From contig JAEZMB010000268.1 in assembly GCA_023435825.1 (NCBI GenBank), forward strand, positions 1 to 14,662: a stretch of DNA of 14,662 bases, given 5' to 3'. Each line of letters begins with the position of its first letter. Position 1 is the stretch's first letter. The notes beneath the pieces are model-generated. The model was not told the origin of the DNA. It ran no database searches and was given only the letters and a program-made list of their open reading frames with translations. Position numbers and translations under genes: made by a program. This document shows positions 7,045-14,616 of this stretch, in pieces. Source of the stretch: Pseudomonadota bacterium (GTDB lineage Bacteria > Desulfobacterota > Desulfovibrionia > Desulfovibrionales > Desulfovibrionaceae).

Positions 7045-8685
7045 CTAGTACATGCCGCCCATGCCGCCCATGCCGCCGCCGGGCATCGGGGGCATGTCCT
7101 TCTTCGGCTCGGGCTTCTCGGCAATGGCCGCCTCGGTGGTCAGGAGCAGGCCGGCCACGGAGGAGGAGTTCTGCAGGGCGATGCGGGTGACCTTTTTCGG
7201 GTCGATGACGCCGGCCTTGATCAGGTCTTCGTATTCGCCGGTGGCGGCGTTGAAGCCGAAGCCGTCCTTGCCGTCGCGCACCTTGGCCACGACGATGGAG
7301 CCTTCGAAGCCGGCGTTGCCGGAGATCTGGCGCAGGGGCTCTTCGATGGCGCGGCGCACGATCTCGATGCCGGACTGCTCGTCGTCGTCCACGGCCTTGA
7401 TGCCGGTCAGGCTCTTGACGCAGCGCACGAGAGCGACGCCGCCGCCAGGAACGATGCCTTCCTCAACGGCCGCGCGGGTGGCGTTGAGCGCGTCTTCGAC
7501 GCGGGCTTTCTTTTCCTTCATCTCGGTCTCGGTGGCCGCGCCGACATTGATGACGGCCACGCCGCCGACGATCTTGGCCAGACGCTCCTGCAGCTTTTCC
7601 TTGTCGTAGCTGGAGGTGGTCTCTTCGATCTGGGCGCGGATCTGCTTGACCCGGGCCTTGATCTTCTCGGCGTCGCCGGCGCCGTCGACGATGGTGGAGT
7701 TTTCCTTGTCGACGATGACGCGCTTGGCCTTGCCGAGGTCGGCCAGGGTCATGTTCTCCAGCTTGATGCCGAGGTCTTCGGACACGCACTGGCCGCCGGT
7801 CAGGGTGGCGATGTCTTCGAGCATGGCCTTGCGGCGGTCGCCGAAGCCCGGGGCCTTGACGGCGCAGACCTGCAGGGTGCCGCGCAGCTTGTTGACGACC
7901 AGGGTGGCCAGAGCCTCGCCCTCGATGTCTTCAGCCACGATCAGCAGGGGGCGGCTCATCTTGGCGACCTGCTCCAGAACCGGCAGCAGATCCTTCATGG
8001 CGGTGATCTTCTTCTCGTTGATGAGGATCAGCGGCTCGTCGAGCTCGCACACCATGCGCTCGGGATCGGTGATGAAATAGGGGGAGAGGTAGCCGCGGTC
8101 GAACTGCATGCCTTCGACGACGTCAAGGGTGGTTTCCATGCCCTTGGCTTCCTCGACGGTGATGACGCCTTCCTTGCCGACCTTGTTCATGGCTTCGGCG
8201 ATGATGTTGCCGATGGTGGCGTCGGAGTTGGCGGAAATGGTGCCGACCTGGGCGATCTCTTTCTGGTCGCGGGTGGGCTTGGCCAGGGTTTCGAGCTCGG
8301 CGACCACGGCGGAGACGGCCTTGTCGATGCCGCGCTTGATGGCCATGGGATTGCGGCCGGCGGCCACGAGCTTGACGCCTTCGGTGAAGATGGCCTGGGC
8401 CAGGATGGTGGCGGTGGTGGTGCCGTCGCCAGCGATGTCGGAGGTCTTGGAAGCGACTTCCTTGACCATCTGGGCGCCCATGTTCTCGAACTTGTCTTCC
8501 AGTTCGATCTCCTTGGCCACGGTCACGCCGTCCTTGGTGATGATCGGGGAACCGAAGGACTTCTCGATGACGACGTTGCGGCCCTTGGGTCCAAGGGTGA
8601 CCTTCACGGCGTTGGCCAGCTTGTCGACGCCTCTTTTCAGCTTCTCGCGGGCCTTGGAATCAAAAAGAATTTCTTTGGCAGCCAT
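7045..8685 (-). CDS. groEL: Chaperonin GroEL (Hsp60, 60 kDa)
   Basis: A 546-residue group I chaperonin, the normal length for the family. It forms the double-ring ATP-driven folding chamber in the cytosol with GroES. The ATP-binding signatures are present: LGPKGRNVV (31-39) and GDGTTTATIL (86-95, with catalytic-site D87). EEGIVPGGG lies near residues 404-414. The protein ends in the typical flexible Gly-Met-rich tail (GGGMGGMGGMY). The start ATG has AAGGAGAA nearby upstream. It is the second gene of the groES-groEL operon, 56 bases after groES, and is followed by a strong intrinsic terminator. Control by the upstream CIRCE site is expected to be shared. Confidence 0.99.
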   Translation of the reverse strand: MAAKEILFDSKAREKLKRGVDKLANAVKVTLGPKGRNVVIEKSFGSPIITKDGVTVAKEIELEDKFENMGAQMVKEVASKTSDIAGDGTTTATILAQAIFTEGVKLVAAGRNPMAIKRGIDKAVSAVVAELETLAKPTRDQKEIAQVGTISANSDATIGNIIAEAMNKVGKEGVITVEEAKGMETTLDVVEGMQFDRGYLSPYFITDPERMVCELDEPLILINEKKITAMKDLLPVLEQVAKMSRPLLIVAEDIEGEALATLVVNKLRGTLQVCAVKAPGFGDRRKAMLEDIATLTGGQCVSEDLGIKLENMTLADLGKAKRVIVDKENSTIVDGAGDAEKIKARVKQIRAQIEETTSSYDKEKLQERLAKIVGGVAVINVGAATETEMKEKKARVEDALNATRAAVEEGIVPGGGVALVRCVKSLTGIKAVDDDEQSGIEIVRRAIEEPLRQISGNAGFEGSIVVAKVRDGKDGFGFNAATGEYEDLIKAGVIDPKKVTRIALQNSSSVAGLLLTTEAAIAEKPEPKKDMPPMPGGGMGGMGGMY

Positions 8686-8741
8686 GTATGTTCTCCTTGC
8701 GCTAGAATACGGAATGGTTGGATCGGAGTCGGCGCGAAGCC

Positions 8742-9032
8742 CTAGGCTTCGATGACGGCCAGGATGTCGTCCTCGCGCATGACGAGGAAGTCTTCGTCAT
8801 CGACCTTGATCTCGGTGCCGGCGTACTTGTTGAACAGCACGAGGTCGCCCTTCTCGACATGCATCTTCAGGTGCTTGCCGTCTTCGGCCAGCTTGCCCGG
8901 ACCCACGGCGATGACTTCGCCCTTCATGGGCTTTTCCTTGGCCGAGTCGGGGATGATGATGCCGCCCTTGGTGACTTCTTCCTGTTCGAGACGCTTAACC
9001 AGCACGCGATCGCCTAAGGGTTTGAGCTTCAT
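8742..9032 (-). CDS. groES: Co-chaperonin GroES (Hsp10)
   Basis: A 96-residue co-chaperonin that caps the GroEL cavity as a heptamer. MKLKPLGDRVLVKR at the N-terminus, the mobile loop (about 16-34, including GGIIIPDSA) that contacts GroEL, and GEVIAVGPG (38-46) are classic. The ATG at 9032 is chosen because GGAGG lies 7 bases upstream and the N-terminus matches the family; the open frame continues to 9077 without a good start. It leads the operon, with a perfect CIRCE operator 39 bases upstream. Confidence 0.99.
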   Translation of the reverse strand: MKLKPLGDRVLVKRLEQEEVTKGGIIIPDSAKEKPMKGEVIAVGPGKLAEDGKHLKMHVEKGDLVLFNKYAGTEIKVDDEDFLVMREDDILAVIEA

Positions 9033-9070
9033 ACAATAACCTCCATGGTTTTTGGCGGATGGGTTGCCTG

Positions 9071-9097
9071 CTGGCACTCGCTTGCGGCGAGTGCCAG
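9071..9097. promoter_or_regulatory. CIRCE operator (HrcA repressor binding site)
   Basis: A perfect 9-base inverted repeat, CTGGCACTC (9071-9079), N9, GAGTGCCAG (9089-9097), matches the CIRCE consensus TTAGCACTC-N9-GAGTGCTAA in architecture and core. Only the outer bases differ. It lies between the candidate groES promoter and the groES start, the expected position for heat-shock repression by HrcA. hrcA itself is not in this window. Confidence 0.95.
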
Positions 9098-9111
9098 CGC
9101 CGGCGGGAAAC

Positions 9112-9139
9112 TATCTAAACACATTGTCGTGAAAGGCAA
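9112..9139 (-). promoter_or_regulatory. Candidate sigma70-type promoter of groESL
   Basis: On the minus strand TTGCCT (9139-9134), a 16-base spacer and TAGATA (9117-9112) form a plausible housekeeping promoter. Transcription would begin a few bases before the CIRCE element, as is usual for HrcA-controlled groE operons. The -10 match is only partial, so the position in front of CIRCE is the main support. Confidence 0.5.
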
Positions 9140-9233
9140 GGGGGCGGCGCGAAAAAAGTTTGGCGGCCGGGCAAATTTCATCTTCAAAAGAACCAGCTTA
9201 TATCGTTGACGATTTTTGGAGAAAGCGGGCAGA

Positions 9234-9249
9234 TGGCAGATGGTCTGCT
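9234..9249 (+). promoter_or_regulatory. Candidate sigma54 (RpoN) -24/-12 promoter upstream of ech
   Basis: TGGCA at 9234-9238 and TGCT at 9246-9249 place GG (9235-9236) and GC (9247-9248) exactly 10 bases apart, as required for a -24/-12 promoter. The overall match to TGGCAC-N5-TTGCW is good, with TG in place of TTG at the start of the -12 block being the main deviation. It would give a leader of about 220 bases before echA. No adjacent activator gene is in the window, and chance matches are possible. Confidence 0.4.
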
Positions 9250-9294
9250 GTTTTAGGAAGCCATTTGGGGTGGTCTTGGGACGCAAGAGACCCT

Positions 9295-9310
9295 TGTGAA
9301 AGGAATCACG
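9295..9310. promoter_or_regulatory. CRP/FNR-superfamily-like dyad upstream of ech
   Basis: TGTGA (9295-9299), a 6-base spacer, TCACG (9306-9310): nine of ten half-site bases match the CRP-type consensus TGTGA-N6-TCACA. Its centre (about 9302.5) lies roughly 83 bases before the start predicted from the sigma70-like promoter at 9351-9379, a spacing compatible with class I activation. The regulator is unknown; sulfate reducers encode several CRP/FNR-family proteins. Confidence 0.45.
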
Positions 9311-9350
9311 CTGTTGCGGCGGGTGGCATTTTCCAGTAAACCGCATAAAC

Positions 9351-9379
9351 TTGACGCTCTCTCCACAGGGGCCTAGAAC
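9351..9379 (+). promoter_or_regulatory. Candidate sigma70-type promoter of the ech operon
   Basis: TTGACG (9351-9356, 5 of 6 to consensus), a 17-base spacer, and TAGAAC (9374-9379, 4 of 6). It would start transcription near 9386, about 97 bases before the echA ATG. Found by eye. It is the best -35/-10 pair I see in the leader, better than TTGACG at 9206, which has no matching -10. Confidence 0.45.
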
Positions 9380-9482
9380 CTTCCAATAGCAGGCGGCCGC
9401 GTTGCTAGCGGATTGTTTTGCCTCGCGGCGGAGGCGGAGCGTGTGTCCCAGGCGGTCCCCTAACCTTTTTATCGAGGTGCCT

Positions 9483-11402
9483 ATGCTCGACACGCTGGTC
9501 TTTGTGACGGTGCTGCTGCCATTTTTGGTCGCAGCCGTGTTGCTGGTTTTGCGAGAGCAAAACTTGCGCAAGGTCATCCTGGTCGCCACGGCGGGAGTGC
9601 TCATACTCTCGTCGCTGGCTATGCTTCGTGGCGGCGCGTTCATCATGTCGCCGGCGCCACTCTGGGGTTCATTGGTCACTCTTGGTGACTTCCTGATCCT
9701 CGGTGTGGTGTTGCTGGTCGGCTTGAAACGCAAAAACCAGATCATTGTATGGCTCACCGTGGCCCAGATCGTCGGACTTGTCTGGTTCGACTTCTTCATG
9801 ATCAAGGACCACGGCGCAACTCCGGCCTTTTTCGCGGACGACCTCAGCCTCGTCATGGTGCTGGTGGTGTCCATCGTCGGTTCCCTCATCGCCGTGTACG
9901 GCATCGGCTACATGAAGGAACACGAGGAACACCTGCATCTGACCACGTCGAAGCAGCCTCAGTTCTTCTTTTTCATCGTCCTGTTCCTGGGCGCCATGAA
10001 CGGCCTGGTCCTGGCCAACAACATGCTGTGGATGTACTTCTTCTGGGAATGCACCACCTTGTGCTCGTTCATGCTCATCGGCCATGACGACACCGAGATC
10101 GCCCGCAAGAACGCGGAACGCGCCCTGTGGATGAACGTGCTCGGCGGCACGGCCTTCCTGTTCGGCGTCATGCTCCTGTACAAGGTCACCGGCACCCTGT
10201 CCCTCCAGGAGATCCTGGCTCGCGGACCGGAATTCGCCGTGGCCGGCGGCGCCATCCTGGTGCCCATGTTCCTGCTGGTCTTCGCCGGCATGACCAAGGC
10301 CGCCCAGGCCCCGTTCCAGAGCTGGCTCACCGGGGCCATGGTCGCGCCCACCCCGGTCTCGGCCCTGCTCCACTCCTCGACCATGGTCAAGGCCGGCGTC
10401 TACATCATCGTGCGCCTGGCCCCGATCTACGCCGGCACCTACTTCAGCAACTTCGTGGCCCTTTTTGGGGCCTTCGTGTTCCTGGCCACGGCCTGCCTGG
10501 CCGCCGGCCAGTCCAACGGCAAGAAGATCCTGGCCTACTCCACCATCTCCAACCTGGCGCTCATTATCGCCTGCGCCGGCATCAACACCCCGGCCGCCAT
10601 CACCGCGGCCATCCTGCTGATCCTGTTCCACGCCATCTCCAAGGCGCTCATGTTCCTGTGCGTCGGGGCCATCGAGCAGAAGATCGGCTCCCGCGACATC
10701 GAGGACATGCGCGGTCTCTTTGCCCGTATGCCCCGCACCGCCCTGGTCGCCGTCATCGGCATCCTGACCATGATGCTGCCGCCTTTCGGCATGCTCATGG
10801 CCAAGTGGATGGCCATCGAGTCGGCCCACGGCCAGTTCCTGCTCATGATCATGCTGGCCCTGGGTTCGGGCGTCACCGTGCTGTTCTGGTGCCGCTGGGC
10901 CGGCCTCATGCTGGCCACGCCCTTTGCCAAGGCCGCTCCCGAAGCCCAGGACGGCACCATCCGCGCGCCGCTCTACCTCCTGGCCGGCCTGGCCGTGGTG
11001 CTGAGCTTCTTCTCGCCCCTGGTCTACAACGGCCTGGTCGCTCCCGTGGTGGCCATGTACTACAAGACCGCGCCCTACGTGCTGCGGTTTGGCAACTTCG
11101 AGTCGTCCACCGGCGTCTTCCTGGTCTATCCGCTGTTTATCCTGCTGGGCCTGGGCTTCTTCTTCGCCCTGCGCCAGACCCGCAAGATCACGGCCGCCCA
11201 GGCGGTTGGCCCCTACATGTGCGGCGAGCAGACCGCCGTTGACGGCAAGCCCGGCTTCCTTGGGCCCCTTGGCCAGAACGTCACGGCCGTTTCCGGCAAC
11301 TACTACCTGGAACAGTTCTTTGGGGAGGCCATGCTCTCCAAGTGGATCAACGTCATCGCCCTGGCCGTGCTGGTGATCATGCTCTTTGGAGGCGCCCTGT
11401 GA
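9483..11402 (+). CDS. echA: Ech hydrogenase subunit EchA (NuoL/antiporter-like membrane subunit)
   Basis: A 639-residue polytopic membrane protein of the NuoL/MrpA family, the ion-translocating subunit of energy-converting hydrogenase, and close in length to known EchA. Charged residues expected in the half-channels are visible: E189 in FFWEC, K272 in TKAAQAPFQSWL, H297 and K303 in LLHSSTMVKAGVY, and H383/K387 in LFHAISKALM. The ATG at 9483 has GAGGTG just upstream (3-base spacer, rather short). It is the first gene of a six-gene operon, and its TGA overlaps the echB ATG by one base, suggesting translational coupling. An alternative call as a generic NADH dehydrogenase subunit L is ruled out by the downstream hydrogenase genes. 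Confidence 0.96.
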   Translation: MLDTLVFVTVLLPFLVAAVLLVLREQNLRKVILVATAGVLILSSLAMLRGGAFIMSPAPLWGSLVTLGDFLILGVVLLVGLKRKNQIIVWLTVAQIVGLVWFDFFMIKDHGATPAFFADDLSLVMVLVVSIVGSLIAVYGIGYMKEHEEHLHLTTSKQPQFFFFIVLFLGAMNGLVLANNMLWMYFFWECTTLCSFMLIGHDDTEIARKNAERALWMNVLGGTAFLFGVMLLYKVTGTLSLQEILARGPEFAVAGGAILVPMFLLVFAGMTKAAQAPFQSWLTGAMVAPTPVSALLHSSTMVKAGVYIIVRLAPIYAGTYFSNFVALFGAFVFLATACLAAGQSNGKKILAYSTISNLALIIACAGINTPAAITAAILLILFHAISKALMFLCVGAIEQKIGSRDIEDMRGLFARMPRTALVAVIGILTMMLPPFGMLMAKWMAIESAHGQFLLMIMLALGSGVTVLFWCRWAGLMLATPFAKAAPEAQDGTIRAPLYLLAGLAVVLSFFSPLVYNGLVAPVVAMYYKTAPYVLRFGNFESSTGVFLVYPLFILLGLGFFFALRQTRKITAAQAVGPYMCGEQTAVDGKPGFLGPLGQNVTAVSGNYYLEQFFGEAMLSKWINVIALAVLVIMLFGGAL

Positions 11403-12250
11403 TGACCAAAATCATACTCGCCGTCTTGGCCCTGGTCGCGGCCCCGATTCTCGGCGCGCTGATCACCGGCGTGGACCGCCGCATCACCGCCTGGCTGCAG
11501 TCCCGCTATGGGCCGCCGATCCTCCAGCCCATCTACGACGTGCTCAAGCTCCTGGGCAAACAGCCCATGCTGGTCAACACCTGGCAGGCCCTGTGCGCCT
11601 ACGTCTATCTCGTCGGCGCGGCCCTGTCCGTGGTGCTGCTCTTCACCGGCTCCGACCTGCTCTTGATCTTCTTCGTGCTGACCATCGGCGCGGTCTTCCT
11701 GGTCATGGGCGCCCTGGCCTCGCCCTCGCCCTACAGCCAGATCGGCGGCCAGCGCGAGTTGCTGCAGATGCTGGCCTACGAGCCGCTGCTCATCCTCGTC
11801 TTCGCCTCCATCGCCATGCTGACCGGCAGCTTCAAGGTCAGCGCGGTCTTTGAACTCAGCCGGCCCATGCTCTATGACCTGCCGCTGATGTTCATCGTCC
11901 TTGGCTACGCCCTGACCATCAAGCTGCGCAAATCGCCCTTTGACATCTCGGCCAGCGCCCACGCCCACCAGGAACTGGTGCGCGGCGTCTACACCGAGTA
12001 CTCCGGCCCGTACCTGGCCATGATCGAGATCGCCCACTGGTACGAGGTCATCCTGGTCCTTGGCATCTGTGCGCTGTTCTGGTCCACCAGCTTCGTCGGC
12101 ATGATCGTGCTCGTGGCCCTGACCTACCTGGCCGAAATCCTCGTGGACAACGTCACGGCGCGCCTCACCTGGCGGGTCATGCTCAAGTCCGCCGTCGGCA
12201 TGGGGCTGGTCCTCACCGTGGTCAACATGCTGTGGCTCTATGCCCAATAA
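11402..12250 (+). CDS. echB: Ech hydrogenase subunit EchB (NuoH-like membrane subunit)
   Basis: A 282-residue membrane protein of the NuoH/HycD family that anchors the soluble hydrogenase arm to the EchA channel. Several hydrophobic helices are evident, with the conserved cytoplasmic-side motifs RRITAWLQSRYGPPILQPIYDVLKL (26-50), SQIGGQREL (112-120), YEPLL (126-130) and RKSPFDISASAHAHQELVRGVYTEYSG (176-202), rich in acidic and basic residues as in the complex I E-channel. The start ATG overlaps the echA stop (TGATG) with GGAGG 9 bases upstream. echC follows after 30 bases. Confidence 0.96.
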   Translation: MTKIILAVLALVAAPILGALITGVDRRITAWLQSRYGPPILQPIYDVLKLLGKQPMLVNTWQALCAYVYLVGAALSVVLLFTGSDLLLIFFVLTIGAVFLVMGALASPSPYSQIGGQRELLQMLAYEPLLILVFASIAMLTGSFKVSAVFELSRPMLYDLPLMFIVLGYALTIKLRKSPFDISASAHAHQELVRGVYTEYSGPYLAMIEIAHWYEVILVLGICALFWSTSFVGMIVLVALTYLAEILVDNVTARLTWRVMLKSAVGMGLVLTVVNMLWLYAQ

Positions 12251-12280
12251 CCACCGCGAAGCCAAAAGAGAGAGCACGCC

Positions 12281-12724
12281 ATGTTAGGCAATCTGATCAA
12301 TCAGGGACGCATCAAATCCCCGTGGGTGGTCCATTTCGACTGCGGCAGCTGCAACGGCTGCGACATCGAGGTGCTGGCCTGCCTCACCCCCCTTTACGAC
12401 ATTGAACGCTTCGGCATCCTCAACATCGGCAACCCCAAGCACGCCGACGTGCTGCTCGTGACCGGCACCGTCAACCAGCGCAACAAGCACGTGCTCAAGA
12501 ACATCTACGACCAGATGCCCACCCCCAAGGCCGTCATCGCCATCGGCGCCTGCGGCTGCTCGGGCGGCGTGTTCCGCGAGGCCTACAATGTCGTCGGCGG
12601 CGTGGACAAGGTCATCCCCGTGGATGTGTACGTGCCCGGCTGCCCGGCCCGCCCCGAGGCCATCATCGACGGCGTGGTGGCGGCCCTGGAAAAGGTGAAA
12701 AAACTCCTCGGCATGACCGCCTAG
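12281..12724 (+). CDS. echC: Ech hydrogenase small subunit EchC (NuoB-like, one [4Fe-4S] cluster)
   Basis: A 147-residue electron-transfer subunit carrying the cluster proximal to the [NiFe] centre. Cysteines are C21, C24 and C27 in DCGSCNGCDIE, C91 and C93 in GACGCSGG, and C121 in PGCPARPE, the arrangement seen in membrane-bound hydrogenase small subunits. There is no twin-arginine signal, consistent with a cytoplasmic-side complex. An AG-rich Shine-Dalgarno (AAAGAGAGAG) precedes the ATG. Confidence 0.97.
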   Translation: MLGNLINQGRIKSPWVVHFDCGSCNGCDIEVLACLTPLYDIERFGILNIGNPKHADVLLVTGTVNQRNKHVLKNIYDQMPTPKAVIAIGACGCSGGVFREAYNVVGGVDKVIPVDVYVPGCPARPEAIIDGVVAALEKVKKLLGMTA

Positions 12725-12749
12725 CGGCCGCCGGGACCAAGGACGCAAC

Positions 12750-12764
12750 CGGGGTTCGTCCCCG
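12750..12764 (+). other. Small hairpin in the echC-echD spacer
   Basis: CGGGG (12750-12754) and CCCCG (12760-12764) with a TTCGT loop lie in the 57-base gap between echC and echD, the longest gap in the operon. There is no T run, so it is not a terminator. It may set mRNA stability or spacing, or mean nothing. Confidence 0.3.
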
Positions 12765-12781
12765 ATTTCCAGGAGATTACC

Positions 12782-13147
12782 GTGCTGGAAACGATACCTC
12801 TGAGCCTCGATCAAGTCGCCGCCGTAGCCAAGGAGTGCTTTGACGACGGCTGGCGGCAGGTCACCATGTCCGCCGTGGACTGCGGCGAGGCCGGCTTTGA
12901 AATCCTGTACCACTACGACAAAGATCTGGTCATGAAGCACTACCGGCTCTCCATCCCCAAGGAGACCGTGGTGCCGAGCATCTCGCCCGTCTACTTCTGC
13001 GCGCTGCTCATTGAAAACGAGATCCGCGACCAGTTCGGCATCTGCTTCTCCGACATCGTCCTCGATTTCGGCGGGGCCTTGTACCTTGAAGCTGAAGTCC
13101 GCGCCATGCCGTTCTGCAAGGTCAGCGTGGCCGAAAAACAGTCTTAA
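12782..13147 (+). CDS. echD: Ech hydrogenase subunit EchD (NuoC-like)
   Basis: A 121-residue homologue of the complex I 30-kDa/NuoC subunit, with no cofactor of its own, that helps pack the catalytic subunit. The family trace includes DDGWRQVTMSAVD (21-33) and the C-terminal IENEIRDQFGICFSDIVLDFGGALYL (77-102). It starts with GTG at 12782, supported by AGGAG 6 bases upstream. It sits 12 bases before echE. NuoC-type subunits diverge strongly, so the assignment rests partly on position between echC and echE. Confidence 0.93.
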   Translation: MLETIPLSLDQVAAVAKECFDDGWRQVTMSAVDCGEAGFEILYHYDKDLVMKHYRLSIPKETVVPSISPVYFCALLIENEIRDQFGICFSDIVLDFGGALYLEAEVRAMPFCKVSVAEKQS

Positions 13148-13159
13148 AGAGGGAAGCAT

Positions 13160-14236
13160 ATGGCCCGTACTATACTGCCGTTCGGCCCGCAGCACCCGGT
13201 TCTGCCGGAGCCGCTGCACCTGAAGCTCACCATCGAGGACGAAATCGTCGTCGAGGCCCTGCCCACCCTGGGCTATGTCCACCGCGGTCTGGAAAAACTC
13301 TGCGAAGTCCGCGACTTCAACCAGATGATCCAGATCGTCGAGCGCGTCTGCGGCATCTGCTCCTGCCTGCACGCCCTGTGCTACTGCGAAGGCGTCGAGC
13401 AGATCATGGGCGTGGAAGTGCCGCGCCGCGCCAAGTACCTGCGCACCATCTGGGGCGAGCTGCACCGCGTCCACTCCCATCTGCTGTGGCTGGGCCTTTT
13501 CGCCGACGCCTTCGGCTTCGAGAGCCTTTTCATGCAGTTCTGGCGCGTGCGCGAGCGCATCATGGACATCATGGAAGCCACCTGCGGCAACCGCGTCGTG
13601 GTCTCCGTCAACGTCATCGGCGGCGTGCGCCGTGACTTGACCCCGGAACAGTGCAAGTGGATCGAAGAGCAGGTCGCCATCGCCGAGAAGGAGATCCGCC
13701 AGCTCACCTCCACCATCCTTAACGACTACACCGTGAAAAAGCGCTGCTGCGGCAAGGGCGTGCTCACCAAGGACCAGGCCTACCAGCTCGGCGCCGTGGG
13801 TCCCATGCTGCGCGGTTCCGGCTGGGCCCAGGACGCCCGCCAGACCGGCTACGCCGCCTTTGGCGAACTGGGCTTCGAGCCCATCGTCGAATACGACGGC
13901 GACTGCTACGCCCGCTCGGCCGTGCGCTTCCGCGAGACCCTCCAGGCCCTGGACCTCGTCCGTCTGGCCATCGCCCGCCTGCCCGAAGGCGAAATCGCCG
14001 CCAAGGTCAAGGGCAAGCCCCAGGGCGAGACCGTCACCCGGGTCGAACAGCCGCGCGGCGAACTCATGTACTACCTCAAGGCCGACGGCTCCAAGCACAT
14101 GGACCGGGTGCGCATCCGCACCCCGACGTTCGCCAACATCCCGCCGCTTTTGGCCATGCTGCCGGGCTGCGAGTTGGCCGACGTGCCGGTCATCGTGCTC
14201 TCCATCGACCCCTGCATCAGCTGCACCGAACGGTAA
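13160..14236 (+). CDS. echE: Ech hydrogenase large (catalytic) subunit EchE, [NiFe]
   Basis: A 358-residue catalytic subunit (group 4 [NiFe] hydrogenase, NuoD-like) that interconverts 2 H+ and H2. The four Ni-Fe ligands are visible: C64 and C67 in RVCGICSCLH, and C352 and C355 in DPCISCTER. HRGLEKL (41-47) is also typical. The protein ends three residues after C355, so there is no C-terminal extension for a maturation protease to remove, as reported for Ech-type large subunits. The ATG has GAGGGA upstream. Placement between echD and echF matches known ech operons. Confidence 0.98.
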   Translation: MARTILPFGPQHPVLPEPLHLKLTIEDEIVVEALPTLGYVHRGLEKLCEVRDFNQMIQIVERVCGICSCLHALCYCEGVEQIMGVEVPRRAKYLRTIWGELHRVHSHLLWLGLFADAFGFESLFMQFWRVRERIMDIMEATCGNRVVVSVNVIGGVRRDLTPEQCKWIEEQVAIAEKEIRQLTSTILNDYTVKKRCCGKGVLTKDQAYQLGAVGPMLRGSGWAQDARQTGYAAFGELGFEPIVEYDGDCYARSAVRFRETLQALDLVRLAIARLPEGEIAAKVKGKPQGETVTRVEQPRGELMYYLKADGSKHMDRVRIRTPTFANIPPLLAMLPGCELADVPVIVLSIDPCISCTER

Positions 14237-14253
14237 AAAAGGAGCGCGTTTCC

Positions 14254-14616
14254 ATGTTCAACATGACCAAGAACGTCGTCGCGAACCTCTTCGCCAAAAG
14301 CTCCACGCGGCTCTATCCTTTTGCCGTTCGGGGCCATTTCGAGGGGTTTCGGGGGACGCTGCACATCAATATCGACGAGTGCATCTTCTGCCGGACCTGC
14401 ATGATCAAATGCCCGTCCCAGTGCATCAGTGTCGACAACAAGGCCGGCACCTGGACCTGCGAAGCCATGAGCTGCGTCTACTGCGGCGTGTGCGTGGACG
14501 TGTGTCCCACCGGCTGCCTGTCCATGTCCAAGGAGCATCGCCCCGTGGCCACGGAAAAGCAGACCATGGCCTACCAGGGCGTGCCCAAGAAAAAGAAAAA
14601 GGAAGCCGCCGAATAG
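14254..14616 (+). CDS. echF: Ech hydrogenase ferredoxin-like subunit EchF (NuoI-like, 2[4Fe-4S])
   Basis: A 120-residue subunit that passes electrons between soluble ferredoxin and EchC. Two complete [4Fe-4S] motifs are C43-x2-C46-x2-C49-x3-C53-P and C74-x2-C77-x2-C80-x3-C84-P, with additional cysteines C57 and C69. The C-terminus is Lys-rich (PKKKKKEAAE). A Shine-Dalgarno (AGGAG) precedes the ATG. It completes the canonical echABCDEF set. The remaining 46 bases of the window show no terminator and no gene I can support. Confidence 0.97.
   Translation: MFNMTKNVVANLFAKSSTRLYPFAVRGHFEGFRGTLHINIDECIFCRTCMIKCPSQCISVDNKAGTWTCEAMSCVYCGVCVDVCPTGCLSMSKEHRPVATEKQTMAYQGVPKKKKKEAAE

Larger units (their letters stand above)
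9140..9482. other. Non-coding leader between groESL and the ech operon
   Basis: About 340 bases with no supportable gene. The base composition is less GC-rich than in the flanking genes. It holds three candidate regulatory elements described separately (a sigma54-like site at 9234, a CRP/FNR-like dyad at 9295 and a sigma70-like promoter at 9351). The echA frame is open back to 9402 (TTG) but lacks a ribosome site there, so that stretch is treated as untranslated. Confidence 0.6.

Noticed and set aside
7027..8745. Plus-strand open frame of 572 codons opposite groEL
   Set aside because: Gly/Asp/Leu-rich shadow of the groEL codons with no family resemblance. Long frames antisense to chaperone genes are common artefacts.
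9669..12277. Minus-strand open frames opposite echA and echB
   Set aside because: Composition-biased shadows (Gly/Asp/Gln/His-rich) of membrane-protein codons.
12284..14098. Minus-strand open frame of 604 codons opposite echC, echD and echE
   Set aside because: Spans three well-supported genes and their spacers, Ala/Gly/Asp-biased, with no motifs.
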